A program made the translations under genes and the position numbers. Shown one piece after another: positions 24,151 through 34,639 of a stretch of 64,000 nucleotides of DNA (the stretch's first letter is position 1; each line of letters opens with the position of its first letter). Origin of the DNA: Doryteuthis pealeii. Lineage: Eukaryota > Mollusca > Cephalopoda > Myopsida > Loliginidae. The notes under the pieces are model-generated. The model did no database searches. It was not told where the DNA came from and was given only the letters and a program-made list of their open reading frames with translations. The stretch covers positions 49,822,559 through 49,886,558 of the forward strand of contig CM042180.1 of NCBI GenBank assembly GCA_023376005.1, written 5' to 3'.

Positions 24151-25385
24151 TGATTTTACAATAAAAATGCATTGGGAAATGATTTTACTATAAAAATGCA
24201 TTAGACAATGATTTTACTATAAAAATGCATAGGACAATGATTTTACTATAAAAAAGCACTGGACAATGATTTTACAATAAAAATGCATTGGGCAATGATT
24301 TTATTATACAAATGCATTAGACAATGATTTTATTATAAAAATGCATTAGACAATGATTTCACTATAAAAATGCATAGGACAATGATTTTACTATAAAAAT
24401 GCATTAGACAATGATTTTACTATAAAAATGCATAGGATAATAATTTCATGATAAAAGTGGAGAGAACGATGATTTTAGGATAAAAATGCATTGGAAAATT
24501 ATTTTACTATAAAAGTGTAATAGACAACGACTTTACTATAAAAATGCTTTGCTTTATAAGAAGTAATACTTTTTTGAAAAACCTGAAAACTTTAAACTAT
24601 TTTCCCCCAAGATTATAAAAAGTTATTGAAAGAGGAATTCTTTTCAAGATGTTACAATAAAAATGAATTAGACAATGATTTCACTATAAAAATGCATAGG
24701 ACAATGATTTTTACTATAAGAATTCATTAGAAATGATTATTACTATGAGAATTCATTAGAAATGATTATTACTATAAAAATGCATTGGAAATGATTTTTG
24801 CTATAAAGATGCATTGGAAATGATTTTAACTATAAAAATGCATAGGACAATGATTTTATTATAAAAATGCATTAGACGATGATTTTACTATAAAAATGCA
24901 TAGGACAATGATTTTTACTTTAAGAATTCATTAGAAATGATTATAACTATAAGAATGCATTAGAAATGATTATTACTATAAAATGCATTGGAAATGATTT
25001 TAACTATAAAAATGCATAGGACAATGATTTTATTATAAAAATGCATTAGACGATGATTTTACTATAAAAATGCATAGAACAATGATTTTGCTATAAAAAT
25101 GCTCTGGACAATGATTTTACAATAAAAATGCATTGGGCAATGATTTTACTATAAAAATGCATTGGGCAATGATTTTATTATAAAAATGCATAGGACAATG
25201 ATTTTATTATAAAAATACATTATATAATAATTTCATGATAAAAGTGGAGTGAACGACTTTACTATAAAAATGCTTTGCTTCATAAGAAGTAATACTTTTT
25301 TTTAAAAAACCTAAACAATTTTCTTTTATATACCCCAAAATTTAAAAAGAAAGTTATTGAAAGAGGAATTCTTTTCAAGATGTTA
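24150..25385 (+). repeat. 29-bp minisatellite in a two-block higher-order array
   Basis: Roughly 35 copies of AATGATTTTACTATAAAAAT plus GCATTAGAC. Two blocks (24150-24545 and 24655-25260) are each followed by the same spacer of about 110 bases containing TGCTTTGCTT, ATAAGAAGTAATACTTTTTT and AGTTATTGAAAGAGGAATTC. Array plus spacer has therefore been duplicated as a unit. Variants such as GATTATTACTATAAGAATTC form sub-blocks in the second array. No spacers between units, so not CRISPR. Confidence 0.95.
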
Positions 25386-25389
25386 CCAA

Positions 25390-25780
25390 TGCATGTCACT
25401 GCCAATTGCCTCATTTTTTCTCATTAATAAAACGATCTTAGCAATTTCAATTCGCAAAGAAGTTATTGGATTTGATGTTCCCCTCTGGTTTTATTTGATT
25501 TTTTTTTTTTTTTTTTTTGGACAGCCTATTAACTATTCACAACGCTTCATCTTCCTCCATTAATTTTGGGGGATTTTGATATTAAATCTTCTGAAGCCTC
25601 GTCAAATATTCCAACTTCTGATTTCTTTAATGTCAATCGTTGACACTCTGAACAATTTCCTTTCTATTATCTAATCGCCATTATAAAATTATTTTTTATT
25701 AAAAAAGAAATTACTTCTAGACTTCTATATATTATTCCAGCACAGTTTCTTTCTTTAAAACATAATTGTTTTCATCTCTC
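25390..25780 (+). repeat. Family G repeat (host repeat), copy 1
   Basis: CATTAATAAAACGATCTTAG at about 25425, and later TATTATTCCAGCACAGTTTC and TTTTCATC just before the RTE remnant. These blocks recur in the same order at 28200-28350. The T run near 25500-25518 is specific to this copy. Non-coding. Confidence 0.65.
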
Positions 25781-26200
25781 CCAAGCCGTTGTCGTATCAG
25801 TGCTGCTGTATGGCTGCACCACCTGGACCCTAACTAAGCGACTAGAGAATAAACTAGATGGGAGCTGCACAAGAATGCTGCCGGTGATCCTGAACAAGAC
25901 GTGGAAATAACACCCCACGAGAAAACAGCTGTACGGCCACCTGCCACATATCACCCAAACCATTCGAGTAAGACGGACAAGACACGCGGGACATTGCTGG
26001 AGAAGCAAGGACGAACTTATAAGCGACGTCCTCCTGTGGAAGCCAGCACATGGACAGGCCAGTGTGGGCCGACCAGCAAAGACGTACATTGATCAGCTCT
26101 GTGCGGATACAGGATGCTGCATAGAAGACCTCCCGAGAATGATGAGCGATAGGGACGGATGGAGAGAGATTGTCATGGATATCCGCGCTGACAGCGCGAC

Positions 26201-26230
<30 letters not shown>
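25780..26230 (+). pseudogene. RTE-type LINE 3' end with ATG-repeat tail
   Basis: Translation reads VVVSVLLYGCTTWTLTKRLE, then LDGSCTRMLPVILNKTW, YGHLPHITQTIRVRRTRHAG, HCWRSKDELISDVLLWKPAH, ASVGRPAKTYIDQLCADTG and DRDGWREIVMDIRADSAT, ending in a TGA run of about nine units. LYGC..W.L, RRTRHAGHCWRS and GRPA.TYI are the post-RT region of a widespread animal LINE. Short tandem-repeat 3' ends are typical of RTE-clade elements. One stop lies after NKTWK and a frame change follows, so it is dead. Copies at 28562, 31795 and 52880. Confidence 0.85.
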
Positions 26231-26232
<2 letters not shown>

Positions 26233-26519
26233 AAAGACAAAAATTCTTAAAATATTGTAAGGCTACAGGGAGTGGTTATGTTAAATAATAACTTGAAACG
26301 TAACTTACAATCAAAAAAGTTTATCTGGTAACGTACAATAATGAGTGAACAGTCGAATAGCTGGTCTCGCTAGGAAAGACAGGCCCCCGAGGATAAATCG
26401 TCAATCGTCTTTATTGAGAATAGAACAGTCTATTCTAGTTTAGAGGAGTATCAATTCTTATCTACAAAATATAACCATATTTATAGGTACTAGCAAATAT
26501 ATACACCCTCCGGGTGCAA

Positions 26520-27160
26520 GTATTTAAGTTTTAATGTAATAAAATATTGTATTAAATTAGAAAGGCTAATGAAACTAAATAAGAATACAGATAAAAAGAT
26601 TTGAAACAGAGGGAGTATAATAAAAGGTTTGAAACAGAGGAAGTATAATAAAAAATGGAACAACTGAAACTTACTCTTCCATCACTCTCGTCTTTCATTG
26701 TTATTTTTTCTAATTTAAGTATTTAGTTATAAGAGGAAGTAAAGAATAAAATGAGTTATTTTATCTTGTTAATGGATTTCATTTAAGATTCATTGAAGAG
26801 ATTTTGCTTATATTCATTAAAATAAAACCAAACAGTTAGAAATCAATAATACTAAGCACATATTCATTAAATTCGATTTTTTTAATATTAATATGCAAAT
26901 TAGCCTTCCCGTTTACACTGTAAACCGCTATTTTGTTGTATATATATTTATAATTGCATGTTGTCAATATGTAGACATAGTTAAAAGTATTAATAATGTA
27001 AGACAATTTTATTAATAATTGAGGTTCAGATAAAATAAAATCATGGAGAATGTGATGTCAATAACTAAGAGAATTGTGACTTGAGTAGGAATATAGTTTC
27101 GGTTACAGACAGAAAAACACACAATCTCCATTATAATAAGATTTGTATTATTATATAAAC
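26520..27160 (-). repeat. Family E long copy lacking the 285-bp insert
   Basis: Minus strand: CAATCTCCATTATAAT-type head, TTTCGGTTACAGACAG (plus-strand reading at about 27098), then CACATTCTCCATGATTTT, CAACATGCAATTATAAATAT, AACAAAATAGCGGTTTACAG, TGTAAACGGGAAGGCTAATT and TTTGCATATTAATATTAAAA. At 42320-42600 and 54830-55380 the same element carries one and two copies of a roughly 285-bp insert; here that site is empty. Confidence 0.75.
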
Positions 27161-27185
27161 TCTTTGCCTACCAGATTTCCCCCAC

Positions 27186-27303
27186 TATATTGTTGGCCAG
27201 AATGAGACCACCACGAACGAGGGGTTCGCTATTTATAGGATCGCCCAAGTTACCGGTGCTTTACTACCGGTGTCCCTCTAAACGGACGTCCTCTATCTCC
27301 ACA
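27186..27303 (-). repeat. 3' LTR of the miniature element
   Basis: 118 bases. On the minus strand it starts TGTGGAGATAGAGGACGTCC, carries TATAAATAG as a TATA-box candidate and ends GGCCAACAATATA. Differs from the other LTR at about five positions. The LTR ends in ATATA rather than CA if the CCCAC target duplication is taken as the border. Confidence 0.85.
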
Positions 27304-27330
27304 TGCCCCCCTCCCTTCTATGACCACAAT

Positions 27331-27765
27331 GCTCTTATTTTGTGGTCACTCGTCGGGATGACTCTGTGTAATCATGCTTCGGTCCTCGCATTGTAGGGGA
27401 CAGTGGTCTTGGGGGTCGTGTTGCCCTCGTGCTACGCCGTAGAATTGGGCTCGCTGGTTTGTGTTGGTTTTCTTCCACTTCCATATCAATGTGGTCTGTC
27501 GCCATCTTGTTATCATCTGTCAAATCTACCTCCATCATTTCAAGCAGGTCGCTTGGAGATTCATTTTCGATGGGCCTTGGCATGTGTGAGGGTGGTTGTG
27601 GGTTTAATTGTTCGGGTGCATAATCCGGTGTGTATACAACAGGTAATATTTCCGCGCTGCAGTTCATTTAACTGCTGTATGAGTTGCAGGTATTTTTCGT
27701 TACTGCTTTGTCCTGAAGCCATTTCAGCTAACTTCAAAGTGGTGCGCAAAGATTCAACATTCTGG
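27331..27765 (-). pseudogene. Fused gag-start and pol-end remnant
   Basis: After the primer-binding site the minus strand gives MASGQSSNEKYLQLIQQLNE, LQRGNI (gag-like start, 27720 downward). In another frame it continues VVYTPDYAPEQLNPQPPSHM, DLLEMMEVDLTDDN, then PILRRSTRATRPPRPLSP and stop. The basic, proline-rich RRSTR.TRPP tail is typical of integrase C-termini in LTR retrotransposon Pol proteins. Protease, RT, RNase H and the integrase core are missing, so an internal deletion joined the two ends. Assignment to Ty3/gypsy is likely, not proved. Confidence 0.65.
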
Positions 27766-27778
27766 TAGGTGTCCTTCC

Positions 27779-27797
27779 GATCCTGCCCGCGGCGCCA
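27779..27797 (-). promoter_or_regulatory. tRNA primer-binding site
   Basis: On the minus strand TGGCGCCGCGGGCAGGATC directly follows the 5' LTR. Its complement reads GATCCTGC (end of the T loop and T stem), seven acceptor bases, a discriminator and CCA, exactly the layout of a tRNA 3' end. Which tRNA is unknown. Confidence 0.75.
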
Positions 27798-27915
27798 TAT
27801 ATTGTTGGCCAGAATGAGACCACTACAAACGAGGGGTTCGCTATTTATAGGATCGCCCGAGTTACCGGTGCTTTACTAGAGGTGTCCCTCTAAACGGACG
27901 TCCTCTATCTCCACA
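27798..27915 (-). repeat. 5' LTR of the miniature element
   Basis: 118 bases, same ends as the other LTR. The TATA-like CTATTTATAG (minus TATAAATAG) at 27841-27850 would drive minus-strand transcription into the interior. Confidence 0.85.
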
Positions 27916-27920
27916 CCCAC

Positions 27921-28200
27921 ACTTTTACCAATTTTCTTGGTATTTTTCTCTGTGGCAAAAGGATCAAGTACCTGACTCAGGCTTGGTTCACAGAAAAACA
28001 AATGACAGCAGAAGTGTGCATGTGGTACCTTTTTTAGGTTAACGTCATAAACTGAACACAAGACCCTCAACTACCGACTTCTAGCACATAAAAGGACTAG
28101 GGTTGCCATAAGGTCGAGACAATCATATAATTGTTAGGGCTTGGCGCGCTAAGCAGATCGATCAGAGGGGATTCTCTCTGACCGCTCGTCTAGCCTTTTT
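27921..28200. repeat. Family G remainder and family C fragment
   Basis: 27921-28050 continues the host repeat interrupted by the LTR element (CCAATTTTCTTGGTATTTTT, GACTCAGGCTTGGTTCACAG). 28050-28195 is a family C piece (AAGACCCTCAACTACC, CTTCTAGCACAT, GGTTGCCATAA, CTCTCTGACCGC). Confidence 0.7.
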
Positions 28201-28560
28201 CTTATTAATAAAACGATCTTAGCAATTTCCTTTTTATTATTAAATCGTCATTACGAAATTATTTTTTTTATTAAAAAAGGATTCCCGTGTCGACGTCTTT
28301 ATATTATTCCAGCACAGTTTCTTTCTGTAAAACTTAATTGTTTTCGTCTGAAAGAAAAAAAGAAATTCTTAAAAGCACATTTCTAGGTCTTTGTATTAAA
28401 ATACTAACACTTTGCCAACGGAATTTCCCCCACGGCTGTGCTAAATTTTCTTGGTATTTTCCCTATTGCAAAAGTACCCAGTACTAGTCTCAGGTTTAGT
28501 TCACAAACAAAAGATAGCAGGAGAGTTCACGTAGTGATTTTTTGAGTTTAACGTTACAAG
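28200..28560 (+). repeat. Family G repeat, copy 2, with the empty target site
   Basis: 28200-28350 matches 25425-25780 in block order. 28410-28550 matches the flanks of the LTR element: GGAATTTCCCCCAC is followed directly by GGCTGTGCTAAATTTTCTTG, where the other copy carries the 735-bp insertion and the CCCAC duplication. It is therefore a paralogous pre-insertion site. Confidence 0.75.
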
Positions 28561-28561
28561 C

Positions 28562-28990
28562 AGGACACTCATCATCATCATCATCATGTCACGCTATTAG
28601 CACGGATAACAATCTCTCTCCAACTGTCTCTATCACTCATTGTTCTCGCGAGGTCCTCTGCGCAGCATCTAGTGTCCGTACAGAGCTGGTCAATGTACCT
28701 ATTTGCTGGCCGACCCACACTGGCGTGCCTATGTGCTGGCTTCCACAGTAGGACGTCACTTATGAGTTCGTCCTTGCTTCTCCGGCAGTGTCCTGCTTGT
28801 CTTGTCCTCTTACTCGAATTGTTTGTGTGATATCGGGCTGGTAACCGTACAGCTATTTTCTCGTGGGGTGTTGTTTCCACGTTTTGTTTAGGATCACGCG
28901 CCGCATTCTTGCGCAGCTCCCATCTAGTTTATTCTCTAGGCGCTTCGTTGGGGTCCAAGTGGTGCTGCCGTACAGCAGCACTGACACGAA
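28562..28990 (-). pseudogene. RTE-type LINE 3' end, minus strand
   Basis: Minus-strand translation in pieces: ALLYGSTTWTPTKRLENKLD, RTRQAGHCRRSKDELISDVL, LWKPAHRHASVGRPANRYID, QLCTDTRCCAEDL and DSWREIVIRANSVT, followed by a (TGA)n tail at 28562-28580. Same family and truncation range as 25780-26230, with its own frameshift and an early stop. Not functional. Confidence 0.85.
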
Positions 28991-29160
28991 AAATACAAAA
29001 CCCTCAACTACCGCCTTCTAGCACATACAAATGGTTAGAGTTGCCATAATCAGAATAGAGTCGAGACATTCATATAGTTGAAGCGCTTGGCATGCCCAGC
29101 TGATTGATCGTAGGGGTGTCTCTCCGACCACCTGCCTAACCTGAGTAAGGGGCAAAATGG
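28985..29160 (-). repeat. Family C fragment
   Basis: CCCTCAACTACCGCCTTCTA, GTTAGAGTTGCCATAA and TCTCTCCGACCACCTGCC match the central part of family C in the same order as at 20650-20830. Confidence 0.65.
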
Positions 29161-29462
29161 AAGATGGCAGGTCAGGGACTGCTCAGCTACCAGGGTCTCG
29201 TCTATAAGCTTCACATGTTGCATAGTGCCTTTTCTTTGACGGTACCAAATAGGTATATGTTATATACCTCTTTACCGGCACTATATATCTATATGTTATA
29301 TACTTTCTTACGTCTTACTCTGTCGTCTATTCTTCTGGCCGGATCTGGTATATCTTCTATCTTGGTCTGGTATGTCTTCTATAGGTCTGGTCTTTCTTAT
29401 ATGGGGATTCCGGGTCTGGTCTCTGTCAGGGATCACTGCTTATCAGAAGCCTTGTGCTATTG

Positions 29463-29795
29463 TTAGCTTTTAGTAATAAACACAAGACTTCGATTTACGA
29501 TGATGTTACTTTATTCGTAGATCCCCAGACCAGACAATCACGCAGTGAGACTCACATCTTGCTAGCTTCGCTTCTAGGTTCTAACTGTCTAACTGACTGA
29601 CTGAGTTGCTTACACCTTAAACCGGAAAGGGCTTCTATTGCCTTCCGTTCTCACGTTCCATCCCCAGAACGCAAGGTGAGATCGAGGTCAAGCGCCGTCA
29701 CTCACCCTCAAGGCCATCAGCTGCACTAATATGATTTCTACACTATTGTCATAATCATTAGGTATCTAATGATTATGTAACACACAGATCTCCAG
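29463..29795 (-). repeat. Possible solo LTR, minus strand
   Basis: On the minus strand it begins near TGTGTTACATAATCATTAG and ends near AAGTCTTGTGTTTATTACTA, with AATAAAGTAACATCATCG before the end as a possible polyadenylation signal. Block order matches 16783-17100 on the plus strand. A third related end (CCTTGTGTTATTACTAAAGA) is at about 30168. No internal region or target duplication was found. Confidence 0.4.
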
Positions 29796-29799
29796 CCAC

Positions 29800-30330
29800 A
29801 ACCAACAGGTGATCCCATTTGGGGGATCAATGGTATGTATGTTTATTCCAATGGGGAAAATTGATTTGATTACGAGTGTAGACTTATGGAGGTTGTAACT
29901 ATGAGTGTAAGTTGATATATAAATTAGCAAGGAAAAGATTTTAGCAAGAATTATGTGTTAGATGAGAATGGAAAAGTTTAATGATGAATCATCAATGCCA
30001 CATAGCATGTTTCTATTGTATGAGTGATGAGACGTGGCAAAGTGAGAGAGAGGAGGAGTGAGAGGTGAGAATGTTGAATAAAGTTTGGCATTAGGAGTTG
30101 AAAGAGCTAGACGTGCTCTCGGCTGATGTGACTTGGACAAAATAAAAATCTAATGAGAAAAAGAAGAGGCCTTGTGTTATTACTAAAGACTCTAAATTGT
30201 ACAAGGAAAGATATCCCCAGTACCCCAAGTTGGGTTCCAGACTCTAAACATCCAGGAATTGCCAGCCATTCCAGCATCTAGTAATTGATATCATCTCTTA
30301 AAATAACAACAAAAATTTATCATCTTCTCC
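29800..30330. other. Spacer, partly LTR-like
   Basis: Contains AATAAAG at about 30077 and the LTR-like end at about 30168 on the plus strand, but no reading frame of interest. Remainder unassigned. Confidence 0.35.
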
Positions 30331-30835
30331 GACTCGCTCTCTATCCTACTATCATTAAGAAATTAAAATAAAAACTGGAAGACCCTCTCCTCATTAGACT
30401 CCAGAATACACCAGACTCAATGTCTAATTCTAAGGAGATTATGATATGCTGGATCACAAGCCACATTGGTGTGAGTGGGAATGAAAGAGCTGACTCTGCA
30501 GCTAAATCGGCTCTAGATTTGATCCCCAACAAAGTCAAGATTTCATATACTGATCTGAAACCTAAAATTTATAGATTCCTTCATACAAAATGACAAGAAC
30601 GCTGGAATAACAATATCCACAATCATCTCTTCCTAATCAAACCCACTTTGGGAGACAGGAGACCAGCTTTAAGAAAGTCTAGAAACGAACAAATCATTGT
30701 GTCCCGATTACGCATTGGTCACACACTCCTATATACTCAAATAAGAACAACCACCACATTGTGATACATGTCAAACACCTTTAACTGTTATACTTATTCA
30801 TGAAATGCAGGTTTTTTGCTCACATCAGAAACCGT
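30330..30835 (+). pseudogene. LINE RNase H domain remnant
   Basis: From about 30440 the frame reads IMICWITSHIGVSGNERADS, AAKSALDLIPNKVKISYTDL, then after TK a stop, ERWNNNIHNHLFLIKPTLGD, RRPALRKSRNEQIIVSRLRI and GHT. SH.G..GNE.AD is the conserved C-terminal RNase H1 motif with its His and Asp. The downstream C..C..LTV block is shared with 22130-22400. The upstream RT part is missing and at least one stop plus a deletion near LTHS are present, so it is a dead fragment of an I/Jockey-type LINE. It runs straight into the 125-bp tandem array at ATCAGAAACCGTTACGA. Confidence 0.85.
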
Positions 30836-31500
30836 TACGAGCGGAACAAAATAAACTTTTAATCAAGGTATCACTGTATATAGTGGGCTGGAACGGATTA
30901 ATGACATGTCAGTTGATTTCAATGGGGAAAATTGATTTGATATACGAGGAAAATGGCTTACAATATGAACGAAATAAACTCTTAAGTCAAGTTAACATTG
31001 CATATGAGTGGGCTGGAATGGATTAATGGCATTTCAGTTTATTTCAATAGGGAACATTAATTTGATATACGAGGTAATTGAGTTACGACCGGAACGAAAT
31101 AAACTTTTAAGTCAAGGTACCACTTCATATGAGTCGGCTGGAATGGATTAATGTCATCTCAATTTATTTCAATAGGGAACATTAATTTGATATACGAGGT
31201 AATTGAGTTACGACCGAAACGAAATAAACTTTTAAGTCAAGGTACCACTCCATATGAGTCGGCTGGAATGGATTAATGTCATCTCAATTTATTTCAATGG
31301 GGAAAATTAATTTGATATATGAGGTAATTGGCTTACGAACGGAACGAAATAAAATCTTAAGTCAAGGTACCACTGCATATGGACTGGGACGGATTAATGG
31401 CATTGCAGTTTATTTCAATAGGGAAAATTGATTTGATATACGAGGAAATTGAGTTACGAGCGGAACAAAATAAAATCTTAAGTCAACGTACTACTGAGAT
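30835..31500 (+). repeat. 125-bp tandem repeat, about 5.5 copies
   Basis: TTACGANCGGAACGAAATAA recurs at about 30835, 30958, 31083, 31208, 31333 and 31454, spaced 121-125 bases. Each unit also has AGTCAAGGTACCACT, GGCTGGAATGGATTAATG and TTTGATATACGAGGTAATTG. Adjacent central units are most alike, as expected for local duplication. A decayed single unit lies at 16560-16690. Confidence 0.95.
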
Positions 31501-31794
31501 TTAATTAAACACAAGATGTCTTCTCGCTAAAAGATTTATCATTGACTGACTTTATAGCCATTGGTGATGTTAATATACGCATTGGTGCTTCCATAGATAT
31601 AATGAGATATTTTACAATAGCGGTAACATTTAATTACCATGATAATAAACATGATAATGGTATTTCTTAATTATGTCTAGAAGAATAACTAAAGTCGTCA
31701 AATATCCGAATGACTCCAAAAGCAAATATAAATAAAAATGTATAAGAGACTGCATCAATAAGTCTGTAGCCCAAACTGTGGTTATTAGTTTGTG

Positions 31795-31950
31795 GAAACC
31801 GGCAAGTGGTCATACAAGTGTGGGCCTACAATTGACCAGGCATGTGCGGATACAGTATGCTGTGCGGAAGACCTCCGGGGGTCAATGAGTCATAGGGGTG
31901 GTTGGCGAGAGATTGTCATGGATATCCGCGCTACTGGCGCGACATGATAA
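31795..31950 (+). pseudogene. RTE-type LINE 3' fragment
   Basis: GTGTGGGCCTACAATTGACC, CTGTGCGGAAGACCTCC and GGTTGGCGAGAGATTGTCAT, GGATATCCGCGCT, then GGCGCGACATGATAA match the last 150 bases of the copy at 25780-26230. No long ATG tail. Too short for function. Confidence 0.75.
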
Positions 31951-32039
31951 AACCTAAAGAAAAATTACCTCCGACATATTAAGGCAAACGCAACCAAGGA
32001 TATTTTACCCATTCCATCTTCGCTTTTTCTCTGTCTTCC

Positions 32040-33345
<1,306 letters not shown>

Positions 33346-33514
33346 CGCGTTGAGAAAAAATCCAGCAAATAGATTGATTGTAAAAATATACTACCAAACA
33401 TCACCCGGGGAGAAAAAATTTTTGAAAAAAAGAAAAGACCAAGATAATCGTACCAACCAAAAATAATCTATTGATACAATATTTTGGCCAAAAGAAAAAA
33501 ACAATTTATAATAT

Positions 33515-33522
<8 letters not shown>

Positions 33523-33563
<41 letters not shown>

Positions 33564-33712
33564 AACGCGCCAGAAAACTAAAGCTAATAAGTAAAAAGTG
33601 CTCAATACCTAAGTAGAGCAAATAATAAAGATAATATTAGTCGGATCTTATACCTGAAGAGTAGGTTTATCTAACTCATTAGATTTATCTTTATATATAT
33701 ATATATATATAT
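33523..33712. repeat. TA tracts beside the hammerhead element
   Basis: (TA)n at about 33523-33560 and 33692-33711. The second tract directly abuts the 3' (downstream) end of the hammerhead, one base from its last stem I residue. Confidence 0.9.
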
Positions 33713-33754
33713 CCACAGACACGTGTTTCGACTTATCAAGTCTCTTCAGTGTGG
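33713..33754 (-). ncRNA. Hammerhead ribozyme, type I, complete
   Basis: Minus strand, 5' to 3': stem I CCACA; core CTGAAGA; stem II GACTT, loop GAT, AAGTC; core GAAA; stem III CAC/GTG without loop; T then C (16.1 and 17, cleavage after this C); stem I partner TGTGG. Five, five and three pairs, all Watson-Crick, and every invariant core position is present. Loop-less stem III is typical of Penelope-associated and Sm-alpha hammerheads, which probably act best as dimers. Expected product ends are a 2',3'-cyclic phosphate after C17 and a 5'-OH. Confidence 0.88.
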
Positions 33755-33845
33755 CTAGACATTTTGTAATCTACCTACAGCCGGAATTGAACTGAGGTCG
33801 TTTAGGTGTCAGTCCGGCACCTTAATCATTAGGCTGTCTTCGCTT
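33713..33845 (-). mobile_element. SINE-like element: tRNA head, hammerhead tail
   Basis: Minus strand: an A-box-like AGCCTAATGATTAAGG (33820-33835), a B-box-like AGTTCAATTCC (33783-33793), about 28 bases of linker with CTACAAAATG-type text, then the hammerhead at 33713-33754 as the final part. Together about 133 bases. Schistosome Sm-alpha repeats have the same plan (polymerase III boxes plus hammerhead). Borders and target duplications are not clear, and the 3' side is a TA tract. Confidence 0.65.
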
Positions 33846-33944
33846 ACTGAATGGGAAGGGGATTTTAACTGTTTTAATACACACATCACTTTATGTGTAA
33901 AGGCCGTCACAGAGTGCTCCATTCCTTATAGAGAAGAGCGTTGC

Positions 33945-33982
<38 letters not shown>

Positions 33983-34326
33983 TTCTTTCTTTCTCCCTTT
34001 CTCCCTTTCTCTCTACTTGTCTCATTAAATAATTCTATCTTTTTATTGTCTTTCTTTCTTTGTTATCGCTTAACACTAAACCTAAAGGAAAATTCTCCCC
34101 GTTATATAAAACCAAATTTTTCACACATACACTCACACACTCTCTCTCTCTCTCACTCTCTCTCTCTCTCTCTAACTCTTTCTTTCTTTCTTTCTCTCTC
34201 TATCTACCCCTCTTTTCTTTACCTCTCTCATTAAAACATTCTAACTTTTTATTGTCTTTCTTTTTTCTTTTCTCTTAATACCGATATATTAAGCGAAGCA
34301 GAGTCAAGGATAATTTAACTATTACG

Positions 34327-34359
<33 letters not shown>

Positions 34360-34373
34360 TCTCTCTCTCTCTC

Positions 34374-34411
<38 letters not shown>

Positions 34412-34425
34412 TATAAGAGAAGTAA
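33945..34425. repeat. TC/TA satellite continued
   Basis: TA tract at 33947-33980, then CTTT and TC tracts, and two more linkers with TCATTAAA (about 34021 and 34228) and AAGCGAAGCAGAGTCAAGGA. It is the same composite unit as 32.0-33.3 kb, continuing on the other side of the hammerhead element. Confidence 0.85.
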
Positions 34426-34597
34426 ATACACACAAGCGGTGTGTTTATGATATGGCTTTTTTTAGCCGACAATTCTTGGGAGAATATATGCTTAATTGAA
34501 TTCGTACCTAATTTTGAAAGTTAATTAATTAATAATTAATTAATTAGGCCGGCATACTTATTTAAATGTAAGGCTAAACAAATCGAGAAAAATCAAT

Positions 34598-34639
34598 CTC
34601 TGTATGTACATTTCGGCCTATTAGGCCTCATCAGCAGAG
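34598..34639 (-). ncRNA. Hammerhead ribozyme, type I, complete
   Basis: Minus strand, 5' to 3': stem I CTCTG; core CTGATGA; stem II GGCCT, loop AAT, AGGCC; core GAAA; stem III TGT/ACA without loop; T then A (16.1 and 17); stem I partner CAGAG. All invariant positions present; cleavage would follow an AUA triplet, allowed by the NUH rule though usually slower than GUC. Every stem differs from the 33713 ribozyme yet pairs perfectly. Confidence 0.85.

Larger units (their letters stand above)
27181..27920 (-). mobile_element. Complete 735-bp LTR retroelement in miniature
   Basis: Two 118-bp direct repeats (27186-27303 and 27798-27915) with five mismatches by eye enclose 494 bases. CCCAC lies immediately outside each end (27181-27185, 27916-27920), a five-base target duplication. 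On the minus strand the 5' LTR is followed by a primer-binding site starting TGGCGCCGCGGGCAGGATC, and the 3' LTR is preceded by a purine tract AGAAGGGAGGGGGG. The interior joins a gag-like start to a pol-like end. Size and structure fit a TRIM-like deletion derivative of an LTR retrotransposon, probably Ty3/gypsy-like. It would depend on another element for RT and integrase. Confidence 0.85.

Noticed and set aside
24150..25260. CRISPR-like array of about 29-bp repeats
   Set aside because: Units are directly adjacent without unique spacers and the context is an animal genome, so it is a minisatellite.
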